NCBI GenBank assembly: GCA_020137815.1
Contig: CM035351.1
Coordinates: 8,396,743 to 8,460,742, forward strand
Reading direction: 5' to 3'
Length of the DNA stretch: 64,000 nt
Source: Hormiphora californensis
Lineage: Eukaryota; Ctenophora; Tentaculata; Cydippida; Pleurobrachiidae
Shown: piece after piece, positions 11,160-24,239 of the stretch
Layout of the letters: each line of letters starts with the position of its first letter
Position numbering within the stretch: position 1 is the stretch's first letter
Translations under genes and position numbers: made by a program
Notes under the pieces: model-generated
Database searches by the model: none
What the model was told of the DNA's origin: nothing
Seen by the model: the letters and a program-made list of their open reading frames with translations, nothing else

Positions 11160-12092
11160 GAAGAGAGCGGTTACGGGAGGTAGGGTTATAAGTTTAAGTT
11201 TAAGTTTAAGTTTATGCACAATTTATCACAAAGTCACACACATTAATATATAACTTCGTCCCGCTCTTACACCATACACCAATAAAAGTGATACAAGGCT
11301 GAGAGGTGAAAATATACAGTTCACATCAGCGGTTTCCTAAAGCGGTTTAAACAATACTTAGAGACAGTGAAACATATCCTAGTAGCATTGGATGCATAAA
11401 AACGAGGAACAATGGAAAATAGAAAACTGAAACAAGGTGATGAACAAACAAAACAAGCAGACAGACATAAAAACAGATTAAACACAAAGTCACAGACGCA
11501 AAACACAACATCAACAGTCAATACAAAACGGTTAATGCAAAAACATGATAACAAACTTACAAGCACATTCACAGACAAACAAACAATCACAAACACATAT
11601 ACACAGATTCGGTAATAAATTATAAATTAGCTGTCCTTCAAACACACACTCACTGAAGAGTCTTTGACAAGTTTTTTATCGAGAAAAACGTATTGAGAAA
11701 AACGGTATGTATGGGTCTTCTTTCTTCATTCTTCGGCATAAAACTCAGCCAATCTGGAACCTCAGCTACTCAAACTCTGCTAAACAACTCAGAGGCCAGA
11801 AAATGTTAACAATTTACACAAATACACACTTGAAAATATTAACTCATTGACTCAGTCATGGGTGGTCCCTCTACTAAGTCTCAGGTAGATGTAGGAAGGA
11901 ATGGTGTAGAAAGTAGGAGGGGGAGGACATCGGGAATGGCATTTATGATAGGATTATTATTATTATTATTATTAGATCTTGTATACATAATACATAACGC
12001 TTCTTTCTTGTAAGCTATACGGAATTAACTACTGAAAAGATTCACTGCTGATTAGATTCTATGCTCTTGATTTCTCTAAACTTAGTGATAAG

Positions 12093-12125
<33 letters not shown>

Positions 12126-12380
12126 TATATTATATTAGTGCTGTAGTAATATAATAGTTGTAACAGATAATGATTAATACAGTTAATAAATTAAGTAATG
12201 TAATAAATTAATTAATTAATGTAATAAGTTAATAAGATAACAATAGTAATAATGGTTAATTAAGCTATGTAATGTAGTAGAGAAAAGCTACATTACTAGG
12301 CTATAGTAAAAATAGTGAAAAAGATTGTATTTTCACGGAATCACACGTAATTCAAATTTTAAGACGAATATTTAAGATAA
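11160..12380. other. Intergenic region upstream of PRPF6, AT-rich
   Basis: No gene is seen. It holds a (TTTAAG)n-like tract near 11190-11215, an (ATT)n run at 11953-11974 and a (TA)n run at 12091-12121. An ORF at 11412-11615 is Asn/Thr/Gln-rich without recognisable homology. The PRPF6 promoter should lie here on the minus strand. Confidence 0.4.
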
Positions 12381-12535
12381 GTAGAAAACTTAAGACTAAT
12401 TTAGGACTAATTTAAGACTTAATTAAGACTAATTCAAGACTAATTTAAGAATATTTAGAGACTAATTTATGACAATGAAGCTTGGATAACTAATTTACCT
12501 ACTAAATAAAGTATAAACTTACGATAGCTGCTACG

Positions 12536-15500
12536 TTACGTCAATAGATTATCATCAAATGTAGAATTCTCTAATATATGTGCTACTAGCATTCTGAACT
12601 TGCGTTTCACGTTTTTGTCTTGACAAAATATTAAGGGGATACGGTAGTTTAATTCGTAGATGGCTAAAGAACTGAGCTCCTGTCTTAGAGCAGACACTGC
12701 CCCTGCAGATACACATTCAAATAGTTTGTGGTAAGATGAGTCGGGCAACAACCCACACTCTAGGCATGTCGGAACGGACACCGTGCTGTCATGCTGCAGA
12801 TACCGGAACGCAAAGTTCTGAAAACGTAGATTATGACCGTGAGTGAAGTCGATAATCGCCGTAGATTCTCCTCTACTGAGAGCTCGATGGAGAAGAGGGG
12901 TGAGAACAACTTCCCTTGTGTTGACCAGTCTTCTCAAGTCCTCCACCGTGTGACTAGGTTCCAGCGTATATTCATCGGTTTTGAAAAGGTGTTCCATTTG
13001 TTGTTTGACGGTATCATCCCACAGTTTGTATCCGTAGTCGTCTATTTCTCCTTTGGTGTACAATAGCTGATCTCGCTCATAGTTTATCAAGTCACATCTT
13101 CTGAGAAAGCTCCTTCTTCTCGTAGCTGCCGGAACATTAGCATCTGTACTCTCCTGATCCTGGTCCTCCACCCATCGGAGATAGCATTTGGTCATGGTTA
13201 GATGATGTGCGAACTTATGGTACGGTTCCGAGTCAATTTGTAGAAGTTTGGCACTGATGCTATCCTCAGCTAGCAACCCTTTCAGCACAAATTTGATCGT
13301 CAGAATCCTCAAGGTGACTGCAAGAGGTGGTACTGTTGTGAGAAGGTCTCCTATCATGTTTGGGACATGAAACTGACTTCCCAGGATTTTCAGCTTGGCT
13401 CGAGCCATGAGGTCTTTAAAGCTTGATATCCGGTCTTCCAGCCAGAGAGGGGCCGCGTATAGTAGCTTCGTAAGCACCACTGTTTTGAAAAGTAAAGCCA
13501 ACGAAGTACTATTCAGTCCATCCGTTCTAGTTGTGGATGTCGAGAGTCTACTCCATGCAAACCAGCATTTCTTTAAGGTAAAGGACGCATGTTGTTGAAA
13601 GTTCAGGTCTTTGTCTAGGTAAACGCCCAAAACCTTGCTGGAATCTGCATATAAAATTTCTTCATTGCCGAGGTAGAATTTTGGAAGTACTGTCGGTGGT
13701 TCTGATCTTTTAGGACGTACAACAAGGATTTCAGTCTTGTCTTTTCCACAGTTCACCACCAGCCGCCAAGTCCTACACCATTCGTGGATGTATTGTAGTA
13801 CTCTTTGCATAGATGATTCACATTCTTTGTCTGTACCAGTGATAACTACAGTTCCATCGTCTGCAAATTTGAATGTTTCAGTGTGGTGACGAATATCAGT
13901 TGGTAAGTTTCTCGTAGTCAGAAGATCTCCGATGTAAAGGATAAATAGGAGAGGCGAAAGTACTGCTCCTTGTGGTAATCCTGTGGTTCCACAGATTCTG
14001 GCTCGTCCCACCTTTCCGTTTATCTTCAAACTGACCAATCGGTTGCTAAGCATAGAATGGAGTAACTTCAGGATTCTGCCATGTACTCCTAAGCGATGGA
14101 TTTTGTAGATGAGGAGAGGAATCGGCACACTGTCAAAGGCCTTCTCGAAATCTATCAGCAAAAGATAGGCGGTTGCCTTTCTCCTACGGTTTTCATGTAG
14201 AGTTGCCAGCATTCGGTATAGATATCGAGTACAGCTCCGGTTTGGTAGAAATCCTTCCTGTTCATCTTCGAGCAACGTTTCGCTATAGCAATGGTCCCTC
14301 ATTCTTCGGTCTAACACCCTCTCAAAAAGTTTACCGATGTACATACTGATGGTGATAGGGCGGAAAGACCCCGGTTTGAGATATGAGCTCTTTCCTGCTT
14401 TCTTGATGAAGGAAACCGTTGATGCTCTCCAGGGCCATACCGAACACTTCAAACACAAATCGAATAACTCGGCTAGAAAGTTTACTGCCCGACCTCCCAT
14501 ATGTTTCAGAGTTCTCGGGTGAACCCCATCTCCATCCGCTGCCTTTCCACTCCAATCCTGTGCTGAGATCGCCTGTTCCACTTCTCTTCGTTCCACTTTG
14601 CTATTCAGTAGGTTCTCCTCTCCAGGTTCCTCGTCCGTTAAATCCACTGACATGATGTCCTCCACTTGCCTGCATATCCGCCTGTACTCCTCTTCATCGA
14701 AGTCCCTGTTCTTGAGGTGTTCCCCTTCAAAGTACGTCCTAAACAGTATATCTTCTTTTTCTGATTGACTGTGTTTCAGGGTGCCTTCAAAATCCAAACA
14801 CCCTATGAAATTTTCCTCTTGGGCCAAGAACAATCCTCTGTAGCGCTTCCAGAAAAGATTACTGTCGTGCACATTTAACCCTTGAAGTCGTTCATGTATC
14901 CACTTGTTCTTACTCTTAATCAGCGTCTCCTTGAAGATGGCTTTCGCTGCTTCCACGAGTTCTTTATTCCGAGTTGTTCGCCTGAATTGATAGTGTCGTA
15001 GAGCTCCTTGGAGATTTTTTGATAGTCCCGACAGTTCATGTGTCCAGAATGGTTTGCTATATCGACAGATAGTCTTCTTCGAGATGAATAGTTCACATGC
15101 TTCTCTATGTATCCTCAGAAACTCCTTGTACAAGTCCTCTGGATCTTCAGTTCCACGTATTTCCGGAAGATGACGCTCCAAAAATTCCTTCCACTCGTCC
15201 CACTCTGCTTCCTCGTAGTTGAATACCCTCTTCCGCTGTATGTGTTTATTGACCTGACCAATTGTTATATGTACTGGTATGTGTCCTCGATCCGGCGCTC
15301 CAGTGAACAGACAAAGCCCTTCGTCCTGATCGACCCAAAGTCCCCTAAGTGGTCCAGAGTTGCCAAATATCAATGTTAGATCTATGACACTACCTCCTCC
15401 AGCGCATAGAAACGTATTCCTCATCGGTGATAAGATCCGGGCCCCCTGCTGGTTACAAAATGTCTCTAGTAGATGACCATTGCTGTTGTAAAGTCTATCG

Positions 15501-15931
15501 CCCCAAGCTTGTCCTCTCGCGTTAAAGTCCCCCATGACTTGGAGAGTAGCAACCCCGTTTGCATAACAGTATCTCCAAGCCTCTTGAATGGTGCTCAGTA
15601 GTCTGCTGAGGTCCGACGACGGGCTACTGTATACCGAAGCATACATCACAGGTCGCTTTGAAGGTGTTGCAATCACGAAAACAGCTGCAACACCCTTTAC
15701 TTCTAAACTGGGAATTCTCTGAGGATAGAACGACTTATCAACCGAGATGGTGACACCTTGATCGTCTGCAACTCCAAAAGTTCGTAGGTTTTTGAAAACG
15801 TCCTCGTTTGGTACCGTACCGGTTTCCTGCAGTGCCAGTACCGTGATGTTTCTATCGGAACAATAGTGGTCAATCGCTGTACTGGAATGAGAAGAGAGGC
15901 CCGAAATATTTAGTTGACAGATACTAACCAT
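12536..15931 (-). CDS. LINE ORF2, endonuclease-reverse transcriptase
   Basis: This is a 1131-residue protein with no internal stops. The APE endonuclease shows ICQLNISG, LALQETGT, MGDFNARGQAWGDR, SVIDLTLIF and DRGHIPVHI. The reverse transcriptase shows SFRPITISMYIGKLFERVL, LLIDFEKAFDSVP, GLPQGAVLSPLLFILYIGDL and the catalytic FADDGTVV near residue 687. A C-terminal Cys-His motif (CLECGLLPDSSYHKLFEC) follows. I see no RNase H domain, unlike the second LINE in the window. It performs target-primed reverse transcription. All catalytic motifs appear intact, so the copy may be young. Confidence 0.93.
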   Translation of the reverse strand: MVSICQLNISGLSSHSSTAIDHYCSDRNITVLALQETGTVPNEDVFKNLRTFGVADDQGVTISVDKSFYPQRIPSLEVKGVAAVFVIATPSKRPVMYASVYSSPSSDLSRLLSTIQEAWRYCYANGVATLQVMGDFNARGQAWGDRLYNSNGHLLETFCNQQGARILSPMRNTFLCAGGGSVIDLTLIFGNSGPLRGLWVDQDEGLCLFTGAPDRGHIPVHITIGQVNKHIQRKRVFNYEEAEWDEWKEFLERHLPEIRGTEDPEDLYKEFLRIHREACELFISKKTICRYSKPFWTHELSGLSKNLQGALRHYQFRRTTRNKELVEAAKAIFKETLIKSKNKWIHERLQGLNVHDSNLFWKRYRGLFLAQEENFIGCLDFEGTLKHSQSEKEDILFRTYFEGEHLKNRDFDEEEYRRICRQVEDIMSVDLTDEEPGEENLLNSKVERREVEQAISAQDWSGKAADGDGVHPRTLKHMGGRAVNFLAELFDLCLKCSVWPWRASTVSFIKKAGKSSYLKPGSFRPITISMYIGKLFERVLDRRMRDHCYSETLLEDEQEGFLPNRSCTRYLYRMLATLHENRRRKATAYLLLIDFEKAFDSVPIPLLIYKIHRLGVHGRILKLLHSMLSNRLVSLKINGKVGRARICGTTGLPQGAVLSPLLFILYIGDLLTTRNLPTDIRHHTETFKFADDGTVVITGTDKECESSMQRVLQYIHEWCRTWRLVVNCGKDKTEILVVRPKRSEPPTVLPKFYLGNEEILYADSSKVLGVYLDKDLNFQQHASFTLKKCWFAWSRLSTSTTRTDGLNSTSLALLFKTVVLTKLLYAAPLWLEDRISSFKDLMARAKLKILGSQFHVPNMIGDLLTTVPPLAVTLRILTIKFVLKGLLAEDSISAKLLQIDSEPYHKFAHHLTMTKCYLRWVEDQDQESTDANVPAATRRRSFLRRCDLINYERDQLLYTKGEIDDYGYKLWDDTVKQQMEHLFKTDEYTLEPSHTVEDLRRLVNTREVVLTPLLHRALSRGESTAIIDFTHGHNLRFQNFAFRYLQHDSTVSVPTCLECGLLPDSSYHKLFECVSAGAVSALRQELSSLAIYELNYRIPLIFCQDKNVKRKFRMLVAHILENSTFDDNLLT

Positions 15932-17432
15932 GATGAAGATCGTTTTGATGGGCAGTATATACTGGACAGGTTGTACTGTTGGAGTTGTGATTTCCGCTGC
16001 AGTGGATACACTTGGCCTCGGCTTGACAGGGATCCGCTGTATGCGTGCTTACCCTCTCACCACATTGAACGCAGGCCTCGTTGTTATTGCACCATGCGGT
16101 CCAGTGCCCGTATTTCCAACACTTTCGACATTGGAGCGGTTTGATCACCCGTCTGTCGATATACTCACGTATACGGAAGTGCCTTGTGTCTATGTTTAGT
16201 CCCATAGTTATAGCCTTATTCCTCAGATCTTCCGATTCAAAGATTAGCCGTACAGAGTATCTTGGGTTTCCATTGTTATCAGTGAATCTGTAAACTTTTG
16301 GCGTTGTTCCCAGTTCTTCCGAGCAGGCTTCCATAATCTCAGTATCAGAGACTTCTAGAGGAACATGATCCATAACTGCCTTTTGACTCGGACCTGTGTT
16401 AGCGAGGATGACGGCTGAGGTTTTAGTCCCTTCACCCCCAAAGAATTTAGGTTGCCACCCGTCAACTACCTTATGTGCATCTGCAGGGGATGTCAATTCT
16501 ATAAGCAATGAACCCCTAGTGGTAGGTTTAAATTGGTCTACTGGCATGTTAGGATAGTTTAAATTAAATTCAGTCAAGATTAAATGTCCCTGTGCTAAAT
16601 ATCTACTATAATTAACCACCCCTCTCACTTGTACAGTCCGTTTTGGATCACATCTCGACTTCCCTACTTCTCTCGTTCCCTCAGGCATCTTAGGCCTCAC
16701 CGTTCCACCGATTGACTGTCCCATGGTGTTCACTCTTCCGGCATCTTGCCATGTTGAATCATTGGCTGGTTCACGGATCGGGACGTCCCTGCGACGGGCT
16801 GGGCTGAATGTTACATTGTTTGAGCTCACAGCAGATGTTGTACTAGCAGTGTTCAAAGGAGGAGTCAAGTAACTCTTGTTCAATGATTTACCGACTTCCT
16901 CTACAATATTGGTGTTTATATCGGTAAGAAACGCGGTAACTTTGCCTATCATGGCCTGCTCAAAGTTTTCTAAACGATCGTCCAATATCTTCTGGGTAAG
17001 TACAGACGGTTCGTTGCTCATACTCTTAATAGTACAGTTCAGTTCATCGTCCCTACAGCTGGGACAAAACCATGCTAAACCCTCGTATTCGTTTATCAGC
17101 AAACAGGTTTTATCATCATCTAGAACGGCAGAACAGTCACTATTTCGGCATGTTACAGTATACTCTCCATTGATGGTTGACGGGGCATTAGATGCCTGCT
17201 CATGTAGATCGTCCAAAAGTTCAAGCGTGAGACAGTACGCACTCCTCAATAACTGTAGTATATCAGTACGGCTGGGCTTGGAAGACGGGGGATTTGGTGA
17301 TCCCTTGGTGACAAAATTCATTAACCCTTTCTGTTCAACTGCGGCTTTCAACGCAAGAAATCCATCGTGGGTGTCTCGAACAGTTTTCATATCGGGGTTA
17401 TCCTCCCCGTTCTTCTTTTTCGTTTTAGTCAT
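15924..17432 (-). CDS. LINE ORF1, gag-like nucleic-acid-binding protein
   Basis: This is a 502-residue protein. The N-terminal part has a cysteine-rich PHD/zinc-like segment (CRNSDCSAVLDDDKTC...WFCPSC, about residues 94-126). The middle has an RRM-like region (about 270-420). The C-terminus carries CCHC-type zinc knuckles: CRKCWKYGHWTAWC, CVQCGERVSTHTADPC and CIHCSGNHNSNSTTC. Such knuckles occur in ORF1 of Jockey/I-type LINEs, where the protein packages element RNA. The stop TAG lies inside the ORF2 start (ATGGTTAG), giving an 8-nt overlap suited to termination-reinitiation. Confidence 0.88.
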   Translation of the reverse strand: MTKTKKKNGEDNPDMKTVRDTHDGFLALKAAVEQKGLMNFVTKGSPNPPSSKPSRTDILQLLRSAYCLTLELLDDLHEQASNAPSTINGEYTVTCRNSDCSAVLDDDKTCLLINEYEGLAWFCPSCRDDELNCTIKSMSNEPSVLTQKILDDRLENFEQAMIGKVTAFLTDINTNIVEEVGKSLNKSYLTPPLNTASTTSAVSSNNVTFSPARRRDVPIREPANDSTWQDAGRVNTMGQSIGGTVRPKMPEGTREVGKSRCDPKRTVQVRGVVNYSRYLAQGHLILTEFNLNYPNMPVDQFKPTTRGSLLIELTSPADAHKVVDGWQPKFFGGEGTKTSAVILANTGPSQKAVMDHVPLEVSDTEIMEACSEELGTTPKVYRFTDNNGNPRYSVRLIFESEDLRNKAITMGLNIDTRHFRIREYIDRRVIKPLQCRKCWKYGHWTAWCNNNEACVQCGERVSTHTADPCQAEAKCIHCSGNHNSNSTTCPVYTAHQNDLHHG

Positions 17433-17649
17433 GGTTTCTGCCCTTAGGGGCGGCTAGTGGGTCGCCATCCTAAAACTCAAATTAATTAATAGGAAGGGCA
17501 TGTGGCTGGCCTACGCTAGACTTTCCGTCATCAAGTTGTTGACAAAAACGCACACAACAAGGCTCTGCAGTTGGGACATGGGTTTGGAATTAATGGGCCC
17601 TCGCCCCTCGGCCAGTCGGCCATTTTTTGTGAAGTTTGAAGTCTTCAAA

Positions 17650-18078
17650 CGGCCATAAATAACGTTCCTGGTGATATGGATATTTCATCTCGATTGTGCC
17701 AGAAAGAACTCAATGAGATCTTCCCAACGCAACCAACATGAAGGTTCTATCGTATCAGAAACCGGCAAAAAGGTCGTCTTAAGTTCTTTAAAGTGGAAAA
17801 GTGATTTTAGAAAAATAAATTCTTGGTGTCCACGATTTTTATATATTTTTACGTTAACCCACGTATCGCGCGCATTGAATAAATGCTAACAATGCGCGCG
17901 GGAAACCTTTAACCAGTACAGTTGCAGCGCGCCTTCCATGCAACTGCCCCAAATAAGAGCGACACCCGTTTTGCCACGAAACACAAACAATTAGAATCAA
18001 AATTCAATCTTTATTTTATAAATTCAATTTAAATCGTTTTTATAAAACAATAATTTAGATAAAATAAAACATTGTTCG
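17650..18078. other. Intergenic between LINE and OSGEP, no gene seen
   Basis: AT-rich sequence with a few GCGCGC clusters (17865-17935). No exon is supported. The OSGEP 3' UTR should be at its right end on the minus strand. Confidence 0.4.
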
Positions 18079-19806
<1,728 letters not shown>

Positions 19807-19868
19807 GCTGCTAAAAATGGGGTAATAAATTAATATATAAAATAAAAGCTCACTACCTCTAATAAAGA

Positions 19869-20903
19869 TCACAAATCATCAAAAAACTCAGCGCTCTGTT
19901 TTTTCTTCATGTCATCAACAGTAACATGCCGAGCCTTCTTCTTTTTCCGTTTCTTCTCCTCTCCATCACTGTCACTATCATCCTCTTCCTCTCTCATAGC
20001 CTCCAACTGCTCCTCAAATACCCCCATATCCCACACCCTCAAACACTGATCGTGGCCGATGGAGAGGAGAGACTCCTGATGGAGACATAACCCTTCAATA
20101 GGGCTCCGTTTGTGGTCTCCAACGGGTGGGAGTGGTCGGTGTGGGAATAGGGTGGTGGCTCTGATGATCCCGTCCATACACCCCATCAATATTACATCAT
20201 CAGAGAAGGGCAGGACAACATCAACACTAACCTCACTCTGCACGGGGATCCTGTCCGTAATGTCCCCCCAATCACCCCAACTAAACACATTAACAACACC
20301 CTCCCCATCCCCACACACCACCTTACTACCACCCCGCACCACATCACATGTCAACAGTTCACTGTCACACTCATCTGACCGGGTGATGAGCTTTCTCTGT
20401 CTCGAATTCCAGGCTGACAACCGACCATTACCAGAGGTAGCTACTAGGGTGGACCCTGAACTGTCAACCGCGAGGGCGGAGATAAAGTTGTCGTGTTCTG
20501 GTTCTGTCATAACGGCAGCCTCGCCATCCCCTTTTCTGAGGTCCCATAGTTTTATCACCCCACCATCATCACCCGTTGCTAGAACATTCTCCCTCACATC
20601 GCACAGGGAATACAGGGCATGGTCATGAGCATCCTCAAAGCGACGTACCACCTTTCTCTTCTCGACATCTGTTAGAGCTATGGATTTATCGCTTGATATT
20701 GACACGAGTTGATCCCCGACAAACAGAATAACTCGGCAAGATTCAGTGTGGGTGTTGAGTGTTTTTAGTTTTTTAGGTTTGGGATCCGTTGAGAGAAGGA
20801 GGATGTTTCCATCGATGTTGCTAAGGGCAACGAGATCTGAGGTTTGGTGGGAGTCAACTGAGAATGGTAGGGAGCGGAGTTTTAGTAGACACTTTGGCTT
20901 CAT
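19869..20903 (-). CDS. WDR55: WDR55, nucleolar WD-repeat protein
   Basis: This is an uninterrupted 344-residue WD40 protein. Visible WD-type blades include [60 protein letters not shown] and [20 protein letters not shown]. The C-terminal tail has the acidic run [12 protein letters not shown], a basic run ([11 protein letters not shown]) and the ending AEFFDDL. These match WDR55 (yeast Jip5), which acts in late rRNA processing in the nucleolus. A TTTTCCAG|G acceptor sits one base before this ATG, so either an upstream exon or leader is spliced on, or translation starts further upstream. Its stop is 62 bp from the OSGEP start. Confidence 0.9.
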   Translation of the reverse strand: MKPKCLLKLRSLPFSVDSHQTSDLVALSNIDGNILLLSTDPKPKKLKTLNTHTESCRVILFVGDQLVSISSDKSIALTDVEKRKVVRRFEDAHDHALYSLCDVRENVLATGDDGGVIKLWDLRKGDGEAAVMTEPEHDNFISALAVDSSGSTLVATSGNGRLSAWNSRQRKLITRSDECDSELLTCDVVRGGSKVVCGDGEGVVNVFSWGDWGDITDRIPVQSEVSVDVVLPFSDDVILMGCMDGIIRATTLFPHRPLPPVGDHKRSPIEGLCLHQESLLSIGHDQCLRVWDMGVFEEQLEAMREEEDDSDSDGEEKKRKKKKARHVTVDDMKKKQSAEFFDDL

Positions 20904-21153
20904 CCTGGAAAAGAGGGTTTTTTTTGTAAACTAATATAGTTCACGAGTTGCCACGATTGATTGATATAAGTTTCACACATATAAGACTAAAAAACCTGGA
21001 ATGAAAAGTTGGAAAGTTGGAAAGTTGGAAAATATTAATAGAATACTCATTCGACTCAATGTTCAGACTGTCTCCTGTGGCCTCTCCATCTCCACATATA
21101 TGAAAAATACAACTCTAAATATTTCAAGGTAAAAACAATACACACACACGATT

Positions 21154-22544
21154 TCAATCTGAGTCTGACGGATGTAATCGCCGCTTTTTCCGCTTCTCAA
21201 CAGAGGATTTTCTCCTTTTTACTTCTTTAGTTTGATTTTTGTCATTTTGGTCGTCTCTTTTATCTTTATCACTTTTTCTCCTCTCCCTATTGTTACTCCT
21301 CTCTCTTTCCGTGTCCAATCGATCGTCTCTCCTATCACTTTTTCTCCTCTCTTTACTCCTTCCTCTTTCCGTATCCCTTCGGTCGTCTCTTCTATCACTC
21401 TTTCTCCTCTCTTTACTCCTCTCTCTTTCTCTACTACTCCTATCTCTTTCTCTACTTCTCTCTCTTTCCGTCTTTTGATCGTCACCTCTATCACTAACTC
21501 TCCTCTTTTCAATTTCCTTTCCCTCAGATATTTTTCTAGATCGCGGTTCAGGATCCCCATCTTTATCATCATCATGCTGAGATTTCCGTCTCTTCTTCTT
21601 TTTCTTTTTCTTTTTGCTCTTTTTCTCCTCATCTGAGCTCGATGAGTCCTCTAACATGGCCTTCATCTGGGCGATCCTCAACTCCTTCTGGGATCTCTCT
21701 TCGTCCTGCTCGTCAAACTGCAGGAAGGGGGTGTTAAGAAGGGAAGATGTGACACTGCAGATTACAGAAAGGGGGAAGGACGAATTGGAGGAGGCAGGAG
21801 CATGGTGATGGAACTGTTTTAAAAAAAAGGAGGTTACTTATTACTGTGTATAAACAGGAGGTTACCTTTTTCCGTAGAACATGGTACATGGGATCCTCGT
21901 GTGCCATTCTAAACTGTTCATTCTGGGTGTTACCAGTGCGAGACAGCTGACACTCCCTGTCTCCTGACCTACATAATAACAATATGTCAGTGAACATCAA
22001 GTAACGGGGTATTTATAATTGTGGTGTTATCACGCGATGACCAAATATGGGTGTCACGTGTTGACCAAAAAAACATTATAGGTGTCACGTGACTATATAC
22101 CTGTGCCCGTATTCCTTGCACCTCCAACATTGCATCACCTTCACTTCCTTTCCAAGTGGCATCCAGAGGCCTTTTGTAGGGGCATTGGCCAGAAACTCTC
22201 TTGCCTGTGGGTGTGACAGTGAAATAAAATTTCATCCTTATCAGATGATCCCAGCTACGGTTACAGGACATTAATACATTTCACTGTACTAGCATGAAAT
22301 TTGTTCATGAGCAGTTGAGTAAGACACCTTCAACCCATGTCAACTCCCCCCCCCAGTCCCCCTGTCTCACCTGTTTATTCTCTGGTAAGTCTGGGATACA
22401 GTCCTCAGGTTTCTCTTCCTCTCGCTTCACATATGCGGGCTGGTGGTAAAACAAATCAAGATGTTTCAACTTCTTGCTTTTCTGTTTTAACCGTGGATTT
22501 AGTACATCCTCCTCCGCAGTTTTCTCTCCCAAATCTCGTGACAT
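21154..22544 (-). CDS. RP9: RP9 (PAP-1) homologue
   Basis: Exons 22371-22544, 22101-22204, 21866-21968 and 21154-21717 join in phase to about 314 residues. Conserved parts: KHLDLFYHQPAYVK, KPEDCIPDLPENK, the core REFLANAPTKGLWMPLGKEV, the zinc knuckle CWRCKEYGHRSGDREC, and EQFRMAHEDPMYHVLRKK. The C-terminus is a long Lys/Arg-rich, SR/RE-like tail (about 150 residues) with repeated DRRDD.TER.RSKERRKS units. In vertebrates RP9 is a nuclear protein tied to pre-mRNA splicing, and was found as a PIM1 substrate. The tail is longer here than I recall for the human protein. Antisense ORFs over the tail are shadows of its biased codons. Confidence 0.92.
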
Positions 22545-22778
22545 TATGCCTTAATAGAATTTTGTGGTTGAACACATGTATATTGGTATTTGCGAGGGAA
22601 TGGATGCCAGTATATTTGTTAGTACATTTATTGGTGGCATCTGAGAAGAGGAAACAAACCCATTTTTGCAATGAAATTGTGAATCGTTATAGCAGCGAAT
22701 AAATATAATGACACAACACTAAAACACTGATAACCCAGTCAGGAGTATTTAGTAAATACTATTTACAATCAATCATCA

Positions 22779-24231
22779 TCACGCCTTCATAGCAGGTTTG
22801 TGTGTTTTCCCGTACAGGCTGTCCAGGGCGAGCCCAGCAAACACTATCATAGTACCAATCCACTGCCGAGTGAGAAGGGCATTTCCAAACAGGATAACTG
22901 ATCCAAGAATGGTGAAGAATTTCCGGGTGGTAGTAATGATAGAACAGACGAGAGGTCCGAATTCAGTGACTGTGATGTAGATAAAGTTCTGGCCGAGTGC
23001 ACTGGCCAGGCTGAAAGTTATGATCTCAGGGACAATTTGGGGGTGTTTCGAGCAGAAGGACATTGCCTGCCAGATTTCACCCGTTACTATCAACCAAACT
23101 GACATTACAACCTGTAGAAAGAAGAAAGATTGTGGTTATAATACGGAAAAGTCAAGTATTTGAAATCAGACCGATTGGATACTTCAGAAAAAGTCAGTTA
23201 TGCAATTGGGTAATGTTGCTATAATAATATCCAATATCCATAGTAAGTAACTGACCAGTGCTGAGAGGTTGAGTGCCATCATCATGTAGTGAGGTTTGGT
23301 AGCGTAACCCCTCATCTTCTCCTGGTATACCCCCGTCAACCCATCTGTATAAAGAGAAAGAGATGATTGAGATACGTAGTACCAAAAGGAAAATATAATT
23401 CAGGGAGATACATGGTTTGGATTGTTATGTTCTAACCCTCCTTTACATTAATTGTGAGGGGTGTGGGAAAACTGAGTTGAGCAAGGAAAGATTTGGAATG
23501 TTACCGAGAGTAAGAGAAACAAGAAGTAGAAACTCCCCAACTCCAAAGACAGATTCATTGGCAGATGATTTTCCATCCTTAAACATGAACAGTGCCACAC
23601 CGCAGACAATCATAAGGACAGCCAGGTACTTCACTGAGTTGTATCGCTTCCCTGGAGAGAGAGAGAGTTTAAGAAGGTAAAGAAGGTGAGAAATAGGAAT
23701 TGTGTAAAACATTACAAACAAATAGTCTTATACCAACATTCAGTTACTAAAATGTATACTTTTAATCTCAAAACTAGTCTTTGTTTACCTGCAAAAAATA
23801 CTCCCAGGATCATCACAGTAATGGGTTTGCAGCTCTTTCCCAGGACTTGAGTTGGGTAGTTGACCCACTTTAGGGATGCATTGGAGGCCAACATGGCCCC
23901 CACATAGGTACACCCACACAGAAATGAAAGTTTGTTGGGGGTTTTACTGGGAGTGCCATCACTTGTTACAAGTAGCATTCCCTTAGCAAAGGCTGCGTTA
24001 ATAACGCACTGGCAGAACACGAGGAAGACAGTGTAAAGATAACGCTCCTTGTCCAAACCATAACTCCCTCTTGTTATCTTTTCTTGAATTACACCATAGT
24101 AAAAGTAACACGCAAATATACCTGAAACGGGTCAAAACATTATTTTTAGACTTAATTTCGGAGGTTAGCCAAAAGTGAGTATTCTTACCTCCAAAACAGA
24201 GAGCAAGTTTTGTTGTTTTCCCCAAGTTCAT
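22779..24231 (-). CDS. SLC35B1: SLC35B1, ER nucleotide(-sugar) transporter
   Basis: Exons 24189-24231, 23789-24121, 23505-23651, 23256-23344 and 22779-23111 join in phase to 314 residues, the family size. Signatures: CYFYYGVIQEKITRGSYG, VNYPTQVLGKSCKPITVMIL, KYLAVLMIVCGVALFMFKDG, LTLDGLTGVYQEKMRGY, SALGQNFIYITVTEFGPL and CSIITTTRKFFTILGSVILF. The fold is a ten-helix drug/metabolite transporter. Mammalian SLC35B1 has been described as the ER ATP/ADP exchanger. The end HKPAMKA has a lysine near the C-terminus, weakly like an ER retrieval signal. A CTTTCTAG acceptor-like site lies 18 nt before the ATG. A short dispersed repeat sits in the intron at 23426-23490. Confidence 0.94.
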
Positions 24232-24239
24232 GACGCCTC

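Larger units (their letters stand above)
12370..17640 (-). mobile_element. Two-ORF LINE (Jockey/I-like group), apparently intact coding
   Basis: ORF1 and ORF2 are both open and overlap by 8 nt. The order is gag-like ORF1 with zinc knuckles, then an APE-type endonuclease and reverse transcriptase in ORF2. The 3' side, 65 bp after the ORF2 stop, has tandem 11-12-mers (AAATTAGTCTT on the minus strand, about 12383-12470) that may be the LINE tail; a (TAA)n run further on at 11953-11974 is an alternative terminus. The 5' boundary, around 17.5-17.65 kb, and target duplications could not be fixed by eye. Confidence 0.85.

Noticed and set aside
11941-11975. (TAA)n run taken as the certain 3' end of the LINE
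   Set aside because: It lies 560 bp beyond the ORF2 stop and no target duplication was found. Tandem 11-12-mers nearer the stop are an equal candidate, so the end is left open.
14331-17457. Plus-strand ORFs over the LINE (for example 16876-17457)
   Set aside because: They are antisense shadows of the LINE ORFs, which show RT, endonuclease and zinc-knuckle motifs.
21219-21808. Overlapping ORFs on both strands across the RP9 tail
   Set aside because: They are shadows of the Lys/Arg-rich SR-like C-terminus of RP9, which is itself supported by conserved exons.
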